NCBI RefSeq assembly: GCF_034387475.1
Contig: NZ_JAXCIL010000002.1
Location: 62,001 to 126,000, forward strand
Length of the DNA: 64,000 nt
Direction: 5' to 3'
From: Pseudomonas sp. Teo4
GTDB taxonomy: Bacteria; Pseudomonadota; Gammaproteobacteria; Pseudomonadales; Pseudomonadaceae
The translations under genes and the position numbers were made by a program. How positions within the stretch are numbered: position 1 is the first letter of the stretch; each line of letters opens with the position of its first letter. The notes under the pieces were generated by a model. That model did not search any database and was not told the origin of the DNA. It saw nothing but the letters and a program-made list of their open reading frames with translations. This document shows, in pieces, positions 19,927 to 30,083 of the stretch.

Positions 19927-21510
19927 CTACTGACAACGCCGCCAAAACTCATCCGCCAAGCGCCGCAAGTCCTGCGCCAGATACGCCACATCACTGGCAC
20001 GGCTATGGCTGTGCTGCCCTACCTCGACGGTGGCCTCGCTGGCCTGACGGATGCTGACGATGTTGCGGTTGATGCTCTCGCTGACCTGGCTCTGCTGCTC
20101 CACCGCCGCAGCAATCTGCAGGCTCATCTCGTTGATCTGGTTGACCCGAACGCTGATGCCATCCAGGGCACTGCTGGCTTGCTGCGCCTGCTCGACGCTG
20201 TGCCCGGCATGCTCGCTGCTCTGCTGCATCACCTGCACGGCGGCACGGGCGCCGTCCTGCAAGGCGCCGATCATGCGCTGGATTTCATGAGTCGATTGCG
20301 CCGTGCGCTTGGCCAGGCCACGCACTTCGTCAGCCACCACGGCAAAACCGCGCCCCTGATCACCCGCCCGCGCCGCCTCTATCGCCGCATTGAGGGCCAG
20401 CAGGTTGGTTTGCTCGGCAATGCCCCGAATCACATCCAGCACCCCGGAGATTTCGCTACTGTGGTTTTCCAGCCGGTGAATCACCTGACTGGCTTCGGCC
20501 AAAGAGCCTGCCAACCCCTGAATGGCATTACGGTTGCGGTCGACCAGCCTGTGCCCGGCCTGGGTCTCGCCCTCGGCTTCGTCCGCCGCCACCGCCGCCA
20601 GCTGCGCGCTGCTCGCAACCTGGGCCACGCTGGCACTCATCTGATGAATCGCCGTGGCTACCTGGTCGGCTTCGCTTTGCTGCTCCAGGCTGTTGGCATG
20701 GCTGGTGTGCAGCGCATCCACCAGCGCCCCCGAATGGCCAGCCAGGCGGGTCGAGGTGTCGCCAATACGCCCTACCACCGCGCCCAGTTGCGCCTTGAGC
20801 ATGCGCATGGCAAAGGTCACCTGACCGATGTCGTCACGTCGGCCTGTGTATAACTGCTGGCTCAATGGGTTGTCGGCAATGGTCAAGGCCTGTGCGCGCA
20901 AGCGTTCGAACGGACGCAGCAAGGCAACGATCACCAGGCTGCTCAAACCCGCAGCCAACAGCAACTCCAGCAGCGCGGGCACGCCGTCGACTCCCAGCAG
21001 CCAATGGCCCACTGCTGCCGCCAGCGCCAGCACGGCCCCGACACTCAGCATCAGCCGGCTGCGCAACCGCAATACCGGCAGGCGCTGACGCCAGCTGCCG
21101 CGCCCCTCGCGCAACTGTGCATAACAACGCTCCGCCGCCGTGACCAGTTCGGGACTGGGCTTGGTCCGCACCGACTGGTACTCGATGGTTTTACCGGCGC
21201 TGCTGATCGGCGAAACGAACGCACTGACCCAATAATGGTCGCCATTCTTGCAACGGTTCTTCACCAGCCCCATCCACGAACGCCCGGCCTTGAGCGTCTG
21301 CCACATCTGCTCGAAAGCCTGGGGCGGCATGTCCGGGTGGCGGACGATATGGTGGGCATTGCCCAGCAGTTCTTCGTGGGAGAACCCACTGACCGTCACG
21401 AAGTCCTGGTTGGCGTAGGTGATGCGGCTGTCCAGGTCAGTGGTGGAGAGAATGTTGGCATCGCCGGGGTAATCCACTTGGCGACCGGTAACAGGCAAAT
21501 TGCACTTCAT
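19927..21510 (-). CDS. PAS-domain chemoreceptor, Aer-like (527 aa)
   Basis: An N-terminal PAS domain (about residues 12-110, with [21 protein letters not shown] and [15 protein letters not shown]) resembles the FAD-binding sensor of Aer. Two hydrophobic stretches (about 145-195) anchor it in the membrane with no periplasmic domain, followed by a HAMP-like region and a full MCP signalling domain with the hairpin tip [20 protein letters not shown]. The probable role is aerotaxis or energy taxis. I took the ATG at 21510 ([11 protein letters not shown]) because the longer frame adds residues outside the PAS fold. P. putida has several Aer paralogues; which one this is cannot be told here. Confidence 0.85.
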   Translation of the reverse strand: MKCNLPVTGRQVDYPGDANILSTTDLDSRITYANQDFVTVSGFSHEELLGNAHHIVRHPDMPPQAFEQMWQTLKAGRSWMGLVKNRCKNGDHYWVSAFVSPISSAGKTIEYQSVRTKPSPELVTAAERCYAQLREGRGSWRQRLPVLRLRSRLMLSVGAVLALAAAVGHWLLGVDGVPALLELLLAAGLSSLVIVALLRPFERLRAQALTIADNPLSQQLYTGRRDDIGQVTFAMRMLKAQLGAVVGRIGDTSTRLAGHSGALVDALHTSHANSLEQQSEADQVATAIHQMSASVAQVASSAQLAAVAADEAEGETQAGHRLVDRNRNAIQGLAGSLAEASQVIHRLENHSSEISGVLDVIRGIAEQTNLLALNAAIEAARAGDQGRGFAVVADEVRGLAKRTAQSTHEIQRMIGALQDGARAAVQVMQQSSEHAGHSVEQAQQASSALDGISVRVNQINEMSLQIAAAVEQQSQVSESINRNIVSIRQASEATVEVGQHSHSRASDVAYLAQDLRRLADEFWRRCQ

Positions 21511-21734
21511 CGGAGGCACTCGTTGTTGTAGTTGGGAAGATCGGCAGGGCATTCGACTCTAGGGGCAAAAATCGGCGTTGCATTGATCCAGCGCAGGATA
21601 TTGGCAATTGGCCACCAAGCAGCCGAAACTGTCAGCGCTGTCAGCCAGGCGTCACGCTGCCGACCCGGTCAGGGGGCTATAAGCTTGAATACAGACCTGC
21701 GTTTTCCACCTCTTTGGCCAAGGTGCTTGACCCC

Positions 21735-22898
21735 ATGCGACGCCCGTCCCGCTCCCTCCTTCTTGCCGCTCTGGCGCTCCTGGCGCTGGTAGCGCTGGGC
21801 CTGTGGTTCGGCCAACAACAGCAAGCGCCCAGCCCCCGTGCGCAAGCAGCGGTTCCGGTGCGGGTGGTCAGCGTCGTCCAGCAAGACGTGCCGCGTTATG
21901 CCAGTGCCATTGGTTCGGTGCTGTCGCTGCACAGTGTCGAGGTCCGGCCCCAGGTGGAGGGTGTGCTGACCCAGGTGTTGGTCAAGGAAGGGCAATGGGT
22001 GAAGGAAGGCGACCTGCTGGCCACCCTCGATGACCGGGCGATCCGCGCCAGCCTCGACCAGGCCCGCGCCCAGCTTGGCCAGAGCCAGGCGCAGATCCAG
22101 GTGGCCGGCGTCGACCTCAAGCGTTACCGCCTGTTGAGCACCGATGACGGCGTGTCGAAACAGACGCTCGACCAGCAACAGGCGCTGGTCAATCAGTTGC
22201 AGGCCACGGTCAGGGGCAACCAGGCGGCCATCGCCAATGCCGAAGTGCAGCTGTCGTACACCCAGATCCGCTCCCCCGTCACCGGCCGTGTGGGTATTCG
22301 CAACGTCGACCCTGGCAACCTGGTGCGCACCAGCGACACCCAAGGCTTGTTCAGCGTCACCCAGATCGACCCGATTGCCGTCGAATTCTCCCTGCCACAG
22401 CAAATGTTGCCGACCCTGCATGGCTTGCTCAAGGCGCCCACCCCGGCTCTGGTCCAGGCCTACATGGACGCTGACGGTGAACGCAGCCTGCTGGGCGAAG
22501 GCCACCTGGCCTTGATCGACAACCAGATTTCCGCCACCACCGGCACAGTGCGGGTCAAAGCCGAGTTCGACAACAAGGATGGCCGCTTGTGGCCCGGCCA
22601 ATTGGTCACCATTCGCCTGCGCACCGCCGTGGACGAGAACGCCCTGGTGGTGCCGCCAACGGTGGTGCAGCGCGGCGTCGACGGGCATTTCGTTTACCGG
22701 CTGGATGGCGACAAGGTCACCAGCGTGCCGGTCAAACTGTTGTACCAGGACAGCGAGTTGAACGTCGTCGCCGGGGTCAAGGCCGGTGAACGCCTGGTGC
22801 TCGATGGCCAGTCACGGCTCAAGCCGGGCTCGCGAGTCGAAGTCACCCCTGACGCCCCTGCCCCATCGGAAATGGCCGACCGCAGGAGCCAGCCATGA
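21735..22898 (+). CDS. RND efflux periplasmic adaptor (membrane fusion protein, 387 aa)
   Basis: The protein has an N-terminal membrane anchor (LLLAALALLALVALGLWFG), a biotinyl-lipoyl-like domain (EVRPQVEGVLTQVLVKEGQWVKEGDLLATLDD), an alpha-helical hairpin (about 95-160) and the beta-barrel and membrane-proximal domains (TGRVGIRNVDPGNLV). This is the MdtA/MexE-like plan for adaptors that join an RND pump to an outer-membrane channel. The ATG at 21735 has AAGG upstream. It overlaps the pump gene as ATGA. No outer-membrane channel gene follows, so the pump must borrow one encoded elsewhere. Confidence 0.9.
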   Translation: MRRPSRSLLLAALALLALVALGLWFGQQQQAPSPRAQAAVPVRVVSVVQQDVPRYASAIGSVLSLHSVEVRPQVEGVLTQVLVKEGQWVKEGDLLATLDDRAIRASLDQARAQLGQSQAQIQVAGVDLKRYRLLSTDDGVSKQTLDQQQALVNQLQATVRGNQAAIANAEVQLSYTQIRSPVTGRVGIRNVDPGNLVRTSDTQGLFSVTQIDPIAVEFSLPQQMLPTLHGLLKAPTPALVQAYMDADGERSLLGEGHLALIDNQISATTGTVRVKAEFDNKDGRLWPGQLVTIRLRTAVDENALVVPPTVVQRGVDGHFVYRLDGDKVTSVPVKLLYQDSELNVVAGVKAGERLVLDGQSRLKPGSRVEVTPDAPAPSEMADRRSQP

Positions 22899-25800
22899 AC
22901 ACGCGCAATGGCGTCTCGGCCTGGTGCATCGATCACCCCATCGCCACCTTGCTGCTGACCTTCGCCCTGGTGCTGCTGGGCGCCATCGCCTTCCCGCGCT
23001 TGCCGGTGGCCCCGCTGCCGGAAGCCGACTTCCCGACCATTCAGGTCACCGCGCAGTTGCCAGGCGCCAGCCCGGAAACCATGGCGTCTTCAGTGGCCAC
23101 GCCGCTTGAAGTGCAGTTCAGCGCCATTCCCGGCATGACCCAGATGACCAGCAGCAGCGCCCTGGGCTCGACCAACCTGATCCTGCAGTTCACCCTCGAC
23201 AAGAACATCGACACCGCCGCCCAGGAAGTGCAGGCGGCGATCAATACCGCCACCGCGCGCCTGCCCCAGGACCTGCCCAACCCGCCAACCTGGCGCAAGG
23301 TCAACCCGGCCGACAGCCCGGTTCTGGTACTCACCGTCAGCTCCACGCAGATGCCGGGCAACGACCTGAGCGACTATGCCGAAACCCTACTGGCTCGCCA
23401 GTTGAGCCAGATCGAGGGCGTGGGCCTGATCAACATCACCGGGCAACTGCGCCCGGCGATTCGGGTCCAGGCGCAGCCGGAAAAACTGGCGGCCATCGGC
23501 CTGACCCTCGCCGACCTGCGCCAGGCCATCCAGCAGACCAGCCTTAACCTGGCCAAGGGCGCGCTGTATGGCGAGCACAGCGTGTCGACCATCGCCGCCA
23601 ATGACCAGCTGTTCCACCCCGAGGACTATGCCAGGCTGATCGTCTCCTACCGCGACGGCGCGCCCGTGCACCTGCAGGATGTGGCGAAGGTGATCTACGG
23701 CGCCGAAAACGCCTACGTCAAAGCCTGGTCCGGCGAACAGCCGGGGCTGAACCTGGTGGTATTCCGCCAGCCCGGCGCCAACATCGTCGACACCGTCGAC
23801 CGGGTGCTCGATGCCCTGCCCAAGCTGCAGGAGATGTTGCCCGCGTCGGTCGAGGTCTCGGTACTGCAGGACCGCACCCAGACCATCCGCGCCTCGCTGC
23901 ACGAGGTGGAACTGACCCTGATGATTGCCGTGGCCCTGGTGATCGGGGTGATGGCGCTGTTCCTGCGCCAGTGGTCGGCGACCCTGGTGGTGTCGAGCGT
24001 GTTGGGGGTATCGCTGATCGCCAGCTGTGCGCTGATGTACGTGTTCGGCTTCAGCCTGAACAACCTGACGCTTGTGGCCATCGTCATTGCCGTCGGTTTC
24101 GTGGTGGACGATGCCATCGTCGTGGTGGAGAACATCCACCGGCATCTGGAAGCCGGTGATGACAGCCGCACCGCCGCGCTCAAGGGTGCCGGAGAGATCG
24201 GTTTCACCGTGGTCTCGATCAGTTTCTCGTTGATCGCCGCGTTCATTCCGTTGCTGTTCATGGGCGGCGTGGTGGGCCGGCTGTTCAAGGAATTCGCCCT
24301 CACCGCCACGGCCACCATCCTGATCTCGGTAGTGGTGTCGCTGACCCTGGCACCGACCCTGTGCGCGCTGTTCATGCGCCGTCCGCCCCGTGAACAGCAC
24401 GGCGGCTTCGGCGAGCGCCTGGTGCGCTGGTACGAGCGTGGCCTGAACCGTGCCCTGGCCCACCAGCGCCTGACCCTGGGCGTGTTCGGCATCACTCTGG
24501 CCCTGGCGGTGGTCGGCTATGTGGCAATCCCCAAAGGCTTCTTCCCATTGCAGGACACCGGTTTCATTCTCGGCACCACCGAGGCGGCGGCGGATGTCTC
24601 GTATCCGGCGATGATCGAAAAACACCAGGCCCTGGCCAAGATCATCGAAGCCGACCCGGCTGTGCGCGCCTTCTCCCACGCCGTGGGTGTGACCGGCAGC
24701 AACCAGACCATCGCCAACGGCCGCTTCTGGATCGCCCTCAAACCCCGTGGCGAGCGTGACGTTTCCGCCAGCGAGCTGATCGACCGCCTACGCCCCAAGC
24801 TGGCCCAGGTGCCGGGCATCGTCCTGTACATGCGTGCAGGGCAGGACATCAACCTCAGCTCCGGCCCTTCCCGCACCCAGTACCAGTACGTGCTCAAGAG
24901 CAACGACGGCGTAGCCCTGAACCTGTGGACCCAGCGCCTGACCGAGCGCCTGCGGGAAAACCCGGCATTCCGCGACCTGTCCAACGACCTGCAACTGGGC
25001 GCCAGCGTCACCCGCATCGACATCGACCGCCAGGCCGCAGCGCGCTTCGGCCTGACCACCACCGACGTCGACCAGGCGCTGTACGATGCGTTCGGCCAGC
25101 GGCAGATCAGCGAGTTCCAGACCGAAACCAACCAGTACAAGGTGATTCTCGAACTGGACGCCCGCCAGCGGGGCAAGGCCGAAAGCCTGAACTACTTCTA
25201 CCTGCGCTCACCGCTGACCAATGAAATGGTCCCCCTATCGGCACTGACCCACGTCGCCCCGCCCAGCACCGGGCCGCTGTCGATCAGCCACGATGGCCTG
25301 TTCCCGGCCGCCAACCTGTCGTTCAACCTGGCGCCTGGCGTGGCCCTGGGCGATGCCGTGCAGATTCTCGACCGCACCCAACGCGAGCTGGGCATGCCCG
25401 ACTCGATCAGCGGCAACTTCCAGGGTGCGGCCCAGGCCTTCCAGAGCTCTCTGTCGAGCCAACCGTGGCTGATCCTGGCGGCGCTGGTGGCGGTGTACAT
25501 CATTCTGGGCGTGCTCTACGAGAGCTTCGTCCACCCCTTGACCATCATCTCCACCCTGCCCTCGGCGGGCCTGGGCGCACTGATCCTGCTGTGGGCCATG
25601 GGCCAGGACTTCAGCATCATGGGCCTGATCGGCGTGGTCCTGCTGATCGGCATCGTCAAGAAGAACGGCATCCTGCTCATCGACTTCGCCCTGGAAGCCC
25701 AACGCCACCACGGCATGACGCCCGAGCAGGCGATACACCAGGCCTGCCTGACGCGCTTCCGGCCAATCATCATGACCACCCTCGCCGCCCTGCTCGGCGC

Positions 25801-25987
25801 AGTACCGCTGATGTTCGGCTTCGGCACCGGTGCCGAACTGCGCCAGCCGTTGGGTATCGCGGTGGTTGGCGGCCTGCTGGTGAGCCAGGCCCTGACGCTG
25901 TTCACCACCCCGGTCATATACTTGGCCCTGGAACGCCTGTTCCATCGCCGCCGGGCCGCTCCGGCGGCCGCGCCAAGTGCCAGTTGA
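22895..25987 (+). CDS. RND multidrug-type efflux pump, MdtB/MdtC-like (1030 aa)
   Basis: This is a full-length hydrophobe/amphiphile RND transporter. The N-terminal helix (PIATLLLTFALVLLGAIAF) is followed by a porter domain, and helix 4 has the proton-relay pair in GFVVDDAIVVVENIHR. Further helices include the FIPLLFMGGVVGRLFKEFALT segment and the C-terminal GIVKKNGILLIDFALE. Drug efflux driven by the proton gradient is expected; the HAE1 motifs argue against a metal (HME) pump. It is co-transcribed with the adaptor and sits 9 nt before a two-component system of the heavy-metal type, which probably controls it. Confidence 0.92.
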   Translation: MNTRNGVSAWCIDHPIATLLLTFALVLLGAIAFPRLPVAPLPEADFPTIQVTAQLPGASPETMASSVATPLEVQFSAIPGMTQMTSSSALGSTNLILQFTLDKNIDTAAQEVQAAINTATARLPQDLPNPPTWRKVNPADSPVLVLTVSSTQMPGNDLSDYAETLLARQLSQIEGVGLINITGQLRPAIRVQAQPEKLAAIGLTLADLRQAIQQTSLNLAKGALYGEHSVSTIAANDQLFHPEDYARLIVSYRDGAPVHLQDVAKVIYGAENAYVKAWSGEQPGLNLVVFRQPGANIVDTVDRVLDALPKLQEMLPASVEVSVLQDRTQTIRASLHEVELTLMIAVALVIGVMALFLRQWSATLVVSSVLGVSLIASCALMYVFGFSLNNLTLVAIVIAVGFVVDDAIVVVENIHRHLEAGDDSRTAALKGAGEIGFTVVSISFSLIAAFIPLLFMGGVVGRLFKEFALTATATILISVVVSLTLAPTLCALFMRRPPREQHGGFGERLVRWYERGLNRALAHQRLTLGVFGITLALAVVGYVAIPKGFFPLQDTGFILGTTEAAADVSYPAMIEKHQALAKIIEADPAVRAFSHAVGVTGSNQTIANGRFWIALKPRGERDVSASELIDRLRPKLAQVPGIVLYMRAGQDINLSSGPSRTQYQYVLKSNDGVALNLWTQRLTERLRENPAFRDLSNDLQLGASVTRIDIDRQAAARFGLTTTDVDQALYDAFGQRQISEFQTETNQYKVILELDARQRGKAESLNYFYLRSPLTNEMVPLSALTHVAPPSTGPLSISHDGLFPAANLSFNLAPGVALGDAVQILDRTQRELGMPDSISGNFQGAAQAFQSSLSSQPWLILAALVAVYIILGVLYESFVHPLTIISTLPSAGLGALILLWAMGQDFSIMGLIGVVLLIGIVKKNGILLIDFALEAQRHHGMTPEQAIHQACLTRFRPIIMTTLAALLGAVPLMFGFGTGAELRQPLGIAVVGGLLVSQALTLFTTPVIYLALERLFHRRRAAPAAAPSAS

Positions 25988-25996
25988 GACAAGACC

Positions 25997-26671
25997 ATGC
26001 GTGTGCTGATCATCGAAGACGAAGAAAAAACCGCCGACTACCTGCATCGCGGGCTTAGCGAACAGGGCTTTACCGTGGACCTCGCCCGCGACGGCATCGA
26101 CGGCCTGCACCTGGCCCTGGAAGGCGATTACGCGGTGATCGTGCTCGATGTGATGCTGCCCGGCCTGGATGGCTACGGCGTGCTGCGCGCGCTGCGTGCG
26201 CGCAAGCAGACACCGGTGATCATGCTCACCGCCCGCGAACGGGTCGAAGACCGTATCCACGGCTTGCGCGAAGGGGCCGACGACTACCTGGGCAAGCCAT
26301 TCTCGTTCCTCGAACTGGTCGCCCGCCTGCAGGCCCTGACCCGCCGCAGCAGCAGCCACGAGCCGCTGCAGATCCAGGTGGCCGACCTGTGGATCGACCT
26401 GATGGCGCGCAAGGCCAGCCGCGCCGGGCAACGCCTGGAGCTCACCGCCAAAGAGTTCTCGCTGCTGAGCGTGCTGGCCCGGCGCCAGGGCGAAATCCTG
26501 TCCAAGACCGCCATCGCCGAACTGGTCTGGGACATCAATTTCGACAGTGACGCCAACGTGGTCGAAGTGGCTATCAAGCGCCTACGCGCCAAACTGGACG
26601 GGCCGTTCGACAACAAGCTGCTGCACACCATTCGAGGCATGGGTTATGTCCTGGAAAACCGTGCGGGCTAA
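25997..26671 (+). CDS. OmpR-family response regulator, CusR/IrlR-like (224 aa)
   Basis: The receiver domain (1-115) has the acidic pair in IIEDEEK, phosphoacceptor Asp in VIVLDVMLPGLDGYG and Lys in YLGKPFSF. The C-terminal winged helix (about 125-224) shows LELTAKEFSLLSVLARRQGEILSK and VVEVAIKRLRAKLD, as in the CusR/CopR/IrlR group. It starts 9 nt after the pump gene and overlaps the kinase gene by 26 bp, so pump and regulator probably form one operon with autoregulation. The inducing signal is unknown; similarity to metal regulators does not prove a metal signal. Confidence 0.9.
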   Translation: MRVLIIEDEEKTADYLHRGLSEQGFTVDLARDGIDGLHLALEGDYAVIVLDVMLPGLDGYGVLRALRARKQTPVIMLTARERVEDRIHGLREGADDYLGKPFSFLELVARLQALTRRSSSHEPLQIQVADLWIDLMARKASRAGQRLELTAKEFSLLSVLARRQGEILSKTAIAELVWDINFDSDANVVEVAIKRLRAKLDGPFDNKLLHTIRGMGYVLENRAG

Positions 26672-28058
26672 CTCCCTGGCGCTGCGGCTGTCGGCGCTGT
26701 TCATCCTGGTGGCGCTAGGCGTGTTCCTGCTGATCGGCTCGGCGCTGTACCGCCAGGTGGACCACAGCCTCGACTTGCTACCCGCCGCTGAACTGGACGC
26801 GCGCTTCAGCGTGCTCGAGTCCGCCCTCAACCGCTTTGGCACGCCCGAGCACTGGGCGAAGATCACCAACAAGCTCAACTTGCTGAGCGAGGAAGACCGG
26901 CGCATTCGCTTCTGGGCAGTGAGCAGCGACCCGGCCTTCGAGTACGGCCAGCCAAGCGAGCTGGTTCGGGCATTTGCAGAGGGCCCGCAAGGCATGCGCG
27001 ACCTGCGCCTGCCCGACCATGCCTACCCCTACAAAGTGCTGGTCAGCGAACTCCCCGCGCTGGGCGAGCGTCCGCCCCTGCGTTTTCTGATCGGCATCGA
27101 CACCGAGACATTCTGGCAGGCCCAGCACAGCCTGCTGGTGGCCATCGTCGGCCTGGCGGTGCTCGGCGTGCTGCTGGCCTCGTTGCTGGGTTACTGGGTG
27201 GCGCGAGTGGGCTTGCGCCCGCTGCTGGCGTTGTCCAGCGAAGCCCAGGCGCTGGCACCGCCACGGCTGGACGGACGCCTGCAAACCGACAACCTGGCAC
27301 CTGAGCTGGCGCAGTTCGCCGGCGCCTTCAACGCCGCACTCGACCGGGTCAGCCAGGCCTATTCGAGACTGGAGGCGTTCAACGCCGACGTCGCCCACGA
27401 ACTGCGCTCGCCACTGACCAATCTGATCGGCCAGACCCAGGTCGCCCTGACCCGCGGCCGTAGCGCCGAGCACTACTTCGAGGTGCTGCAATCGAACCTG
27501 GAAGAGCTGGAACGACTGCGCAGCATCATCAACGACATGCTGTTCCTGGCCAGTGCCGACCAGGGCAGCAAGGCCACGGCCCTGACCCAGGCCTCCCTGG
27601 CCGAGGAAGTGGCGACCACGCTCGACTACCTGGACTACATCCTCGAAGACGCGCAAGTCAGCGTCACCGTCAGCGGCGACGCCCAGGCCCCCATCGAAAA
27701 GGCCCAGCTGCGCCGCGCCTTGATCAACCTGTTGAACAATGCGGTGCAGCACACCGCGCCCAACCAGGTGATTCAGGTTCACATCGATGCCAGCGCCGAA
27801 CAGGTCAGCATCGCCGTGAGCAACCCCGGCCCGGCCATCGACGACGCACACCTGCCGCTGCTGTTCGAGCGGTTCTACCGGGTGGACGCGGCGCGCAGCA
27901 ACAGTGGCGGCGGCAACCATGGCCTGGGCCTGGCGATCGTCAAAGCCATTGCCCTGATGCACGGTGGTGAAGTTTTCGTGCACAGCGAAGCCGGCGCCAA
28001 CACCTTCGGCATTCGCCTTCCAAGCGCTCAACTACGCGGCTTTCAGGCAAAAATCTAA
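26646..28058 (+). CDS. Heavy-metal-type sensor histidine kinase (470 aa)
   Basis: Two transmembrane helices (about residues 10-33 and 163-185) enclose a periplasmic sensor region of about 130 residues. A HAMP linker follows, then the H-box FNADVAHELRSPLTNLIGQTQVAL and an ATPase domain with N box (LINLLNNAVQHT), F box (LLFERFYRVD) and G box (GLGLAIVKAIA). The plan is that of CusS-like kinases. I chose the ATG at 26646 (MSWKTVRANSLALRLS), inside the end of the regulator gene, because it gives a normal short cytoplasmic tail before the first helix. The pump next to it is the likely target. Confidence 0.9.
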   Translation: MSWKTVRANSLALRLSALFILVALGVFLLIGSALYRQVDHSLDLLPAAELDARFSVLESALNRFGTPEHWAKITNKLNLLSEEDRRIRFWAVSSDPAFEYGQPSELVRAFAEGPQGMRDLRLPDHAYPYKVLVSELPALGERPPLRFLIGIDTETFWQAQHSLLVAIVGLAVLGVLLASLLGYWVARVGLRPLLALSSEAQALAPPRLDGRLQTDNLAPELAQFAGAFNAALDRVSQAYSRLEAFNADVAHELRSPLTNLIGQTQVALTRGRSAEHYFEVLQSNLEELERLRSIINDMLFLASADQGSKATALTQASLAEEVATTLDYLDYILEDAQVSVTVSGDAQAPIEKAQLRRALINLLNNAVQHTAPNQVIQVHIDASAEQVSIAVSNPGPAIDDAHLPLLFERFYRVDAARSNSGGGNHGLGLAIVKAIALMHGGEVFVHSEAGANTFGIRLPSAQLRGFQAKI

Positions 28059-28190
28059 GCCACTTCAGCGGCGATCATTACTTTTTGCGCAACAGTGCTT
28101 ATCGCACTTGATGCTGTTTCCGGGGCGCTTAAGCGACTAACTTTAGCCCTGTCCAAATCAGCACTTGCCAAGCAAGAAGGTAGTTTCAAA

Positions 28191-28412
28191 ATGTCCAACA
28201 GTATGGGTATTGCCAGCGTCTTCGTCCTGTCTTCCCTGTTGTTGTCGCCCCTGGCCATGGCCGAAGAATCCCAGGCTTTTGTCACCCGTAACGCAGAACT
28301 TGCCGCCGTTCACCAAGACGCCCGCGAAATCGTCGCGCAAAAGGCAGACTCTGTGAAAGACGCCAAACAGACAGCTTCCAAAGCTGCTGCAGACGTCAAT
28401 GCCGACAGCTGA
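28191..28412 (+). CDS. Small exported Ala/Lys-rich protein (73 aa)
   Basis: The sequence starts MSNSMGIASVFVLSSLLLSPLAMA, a signal peptide with an AMA cleavage site. About 50 mature residues follow, alternating Ala, Lys, Asp and Glu (AREIVAQKADSVKDAKQTASKAAADV), which predicts an amphipathic helix. The ATG at 28191 has AAGAAGG upstream. A strong terminator follows at 28487. I do not recognise a family; a periplasmic structural or stress role would be guesswork. Its compact promoter-gene-terminator layout supports a real gene. Confidence 0.7.
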   Translation: MSNSMGIASVFVLSSLLLSPLAMAEESQAFVTRNAELAAVHQDAREIVAQKADSVKDAKQTASKAAADVNADS

Positions 28413-28486
28413 TCACTCGCTGTTGCTGCTCCAGTTTTCCCTTGGCTACGCCATGGGCACTTCCCGTGCCGGTATGTTAGCCTTTT

Positions 28487-28517
28487 AAAGCCGCTGCTTG
28501 TTCAGCGGCTTTTTTTA
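28487..28517 (+). terminator. Rho-independent terminator of the small exported protein gene
   Basis: A 10-bp stem (AAAGCCGCTG/CAGCGGCTTT) with a 6-nt loop leads into eight T residues. Confidence 0.92.
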
Positions 28518-28617
28518 TGTGCGTTAACAATCAGCGCGGCCGAAGCGTCACTAATAAGAAAGTTGCACATTCAAAAATAAAAACTGCCCCACCGATAGAC
28601 CAAAGGAGCTCATACCG

Positions 28618-29949
28618 GTGCTTACCGCGTATCGTTTTACCCCACTGTTCGTTGCATTGGCCGCAACGATGCCCTTCGCCGCCCAGGCAGATGAAAAACA
28701 GGCTGAAGGTTTCATCGAAGGTTCTTCCCTGAACCTGCATTTTCGAAATGCCTACTTCAACCGCGACAATCACCTGCCCGGCGTGCGTGACACGCGCGAA
28801 TGGGGCCAGGGCGCCGTCGCCCGCTTCGAGTCCGGCTACACGCCGGGCGTAGTCGGTTTCGGCCTCGATGCCCACGCCATGCTGGGCCTGAAGCTCGACG
28901 GTGGTGGCGGCCATGCCGGCACCAGCATTCTGCCCACGCACTTCAAGAACGAAGACGAACTGGGCGCCGCCCCGCATTCGTTCTCGACCGCTGGCGCGAC
29001 CGTCAAGCTCAAAGCCTTCGACACCGAGCTCAAGGCCGGTGACCTGTTCCTCACCAACCCGGTGATCGCTGGCGGCGAAACCCGCATGCTGCCGCAAACC
29101 TTCCGCGGCGTGCACCTGACCAACAACAGCATCGATGGTCTGATGCTCGAAGGCGGCCAGGCGAGCTTCACCAAGCCGTACAACCAGAGCGGCCACCGCC
29201 GCATCGACACCTACTACGGCAAACTGGGTGACGAAGACAGCAAGCACCTGAACTGGGCAGGCGCGTCCTGGACTGGCACCGAGAACATCACAGCCAACCT
29301 TTATGCCGCCGAGTTGAAGGACATCTGGAACCAGTACTACGCCGACTTCGACTACACCTATGTGGTCAACGACCTGGTCAGCCTGAACCCGGGCGTGCAC
29401 TTCTACCACACCCAGGACACCGGCGAGGCACTGCTGGGCAAGATCGACAACAACACCTACAGCGTGCACTTCACCGTCAACGCCGGGTTCCACAGCGTCA
29501 CCGCCGCCTACCAGCGGGTCAACGGCAACACGCCGTTCGACTACATCAACCTGGGTGACAGCATCTACCTGGACAACTCGCGGATGTATTCGGACTTCAA
29601 CGCCCCCAACGAGAAGTCCTGGAAGCTGCAGTACAACTACGACTTCGCAGGCATGGGTGTTCCGGGCCTGACCTCGTCCCTGTCGTACTCGCGCGGTGAG
29701 GCGGACCTGACCAAGGCGGACAAGGACGTGACCCACTACGACTACTACCGTGCCGAAGGCAAGAACGCCATGCACTGGGAACGCGACCTGGACGTGAAGT
29801 ACGTGTTCCAGGAAGGCAACCTGAAGGACTTGTCGGTGCTGCTGCGCTACGCCACCCACCGCGGTAGCCAGGGCTATGCATCCATCGACGGCAACAGTGA
29901 CAACGATGAAGTGCGGGTGATCGTCGATTACCCGGTGAACATTTTCTAA
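28618..29949 (+). CDS. OprD-family outer-membrane porin (443 aa)
   Basis: The GTG at 28618 has a strong AAAGGAGCT ribosome-binding site 9 nt upstream and encodes a signal peptide (cleavage after AAQA). The mature protein opens with [20 protein letters not shown], the standard start of the OprD/Opd family. It continues with alternating beta-strand sequence, basic loop residues such as [17 protein letters not shown], and a C-terminal Phe (VNIF) needed for outer-membrane insertion. Family members take up amino acids or organic acids; the substrate cannot be told from sequence alone. It is monocistronic, flanked by a terminator upstream and a palindromic repeat downstream. Confidence 0.92.
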   Translation: MLTAYRFTPLFVALAATMPFAAQADEKQAEGFIEGSSLNLHFRNAYFNRDNHLPGVRDTREWGQGAVARFESGYTPGVVGFGLDAHAMLGLKLDGGGGHAGTSILPTHFKNEDELGAAPHSFSTAGATVKLKAFDTELKAGDLFLTNPVIAGGETRMLPQTFRGVHLTNNSIDGLMLEGGQASFTKPYNQSGHRRIDTYYGKLGDEDSKHLNWAGASWTGTENITANLYAAELKDIWNQYYADFDYTYVVNDLVSLNPGVHFYHTQDTGEALLGKIDNNTYSVHFTVNAGFHSVTAAYQRVNGNTPFDYINLGDSIYLDNSRMYSDFNAPNEKSWKLQYNYDFAGMGVPGLTSSLSYSRGEADLTKADKDVTHYDYYRAEGKNAMHWERDLDVKYVFQEGNLKDLSVLLRYATHRGSQGYASIDGNSDNDEVRVIVDYPVNIF

Positions 29950-29959
29950 TTCACTGCTT

Positions 29960-30052
29960 GGGGCCGCTGTGCGGCCCATTCGCAGGCTTCGCCAGCTCCC
30001 ACCGCACCCAGTGCGGCTGTTGAAGCCTGCGGCTGTGCAAAGCAGCCCCCAT
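29960..30052. repeat. REP-like nested palindrome downstream of the porin gene
   Basis: The outer arms GGGGCCGCTGTGCGGCCC and GCAAAGCAGCCCC resemble those of the elements at 42501 and 57476. The inside differs: a perfect 10-bp inverted repeat CGCAGGCTTC/GAAGCCTGCG (29981-29990 and 30022-30031) encloses a smaller CCGCAC/GTGCGG hairpin. It may also terminate the porin transcript, although no T run follows. Confidence 0.7.
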
Positions 30053-30062
30053 ACGTATTTCC

Positions 30063-30083
30063 GTCGGACAAATCTTGTCCGAC
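30063..30083. promoter_or_regulatory. Perfect 9+9 inverted repeat over the diguanylate cyclase promoter
   Basis: GTCGGACAA, a 3-nt loop and TTGTCCGAC form a perfect palindrome. Its right arm contains the candidate -35 hexamer of the downstream promoter, the position expected of a repressor operator. Confidence 0.6.
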
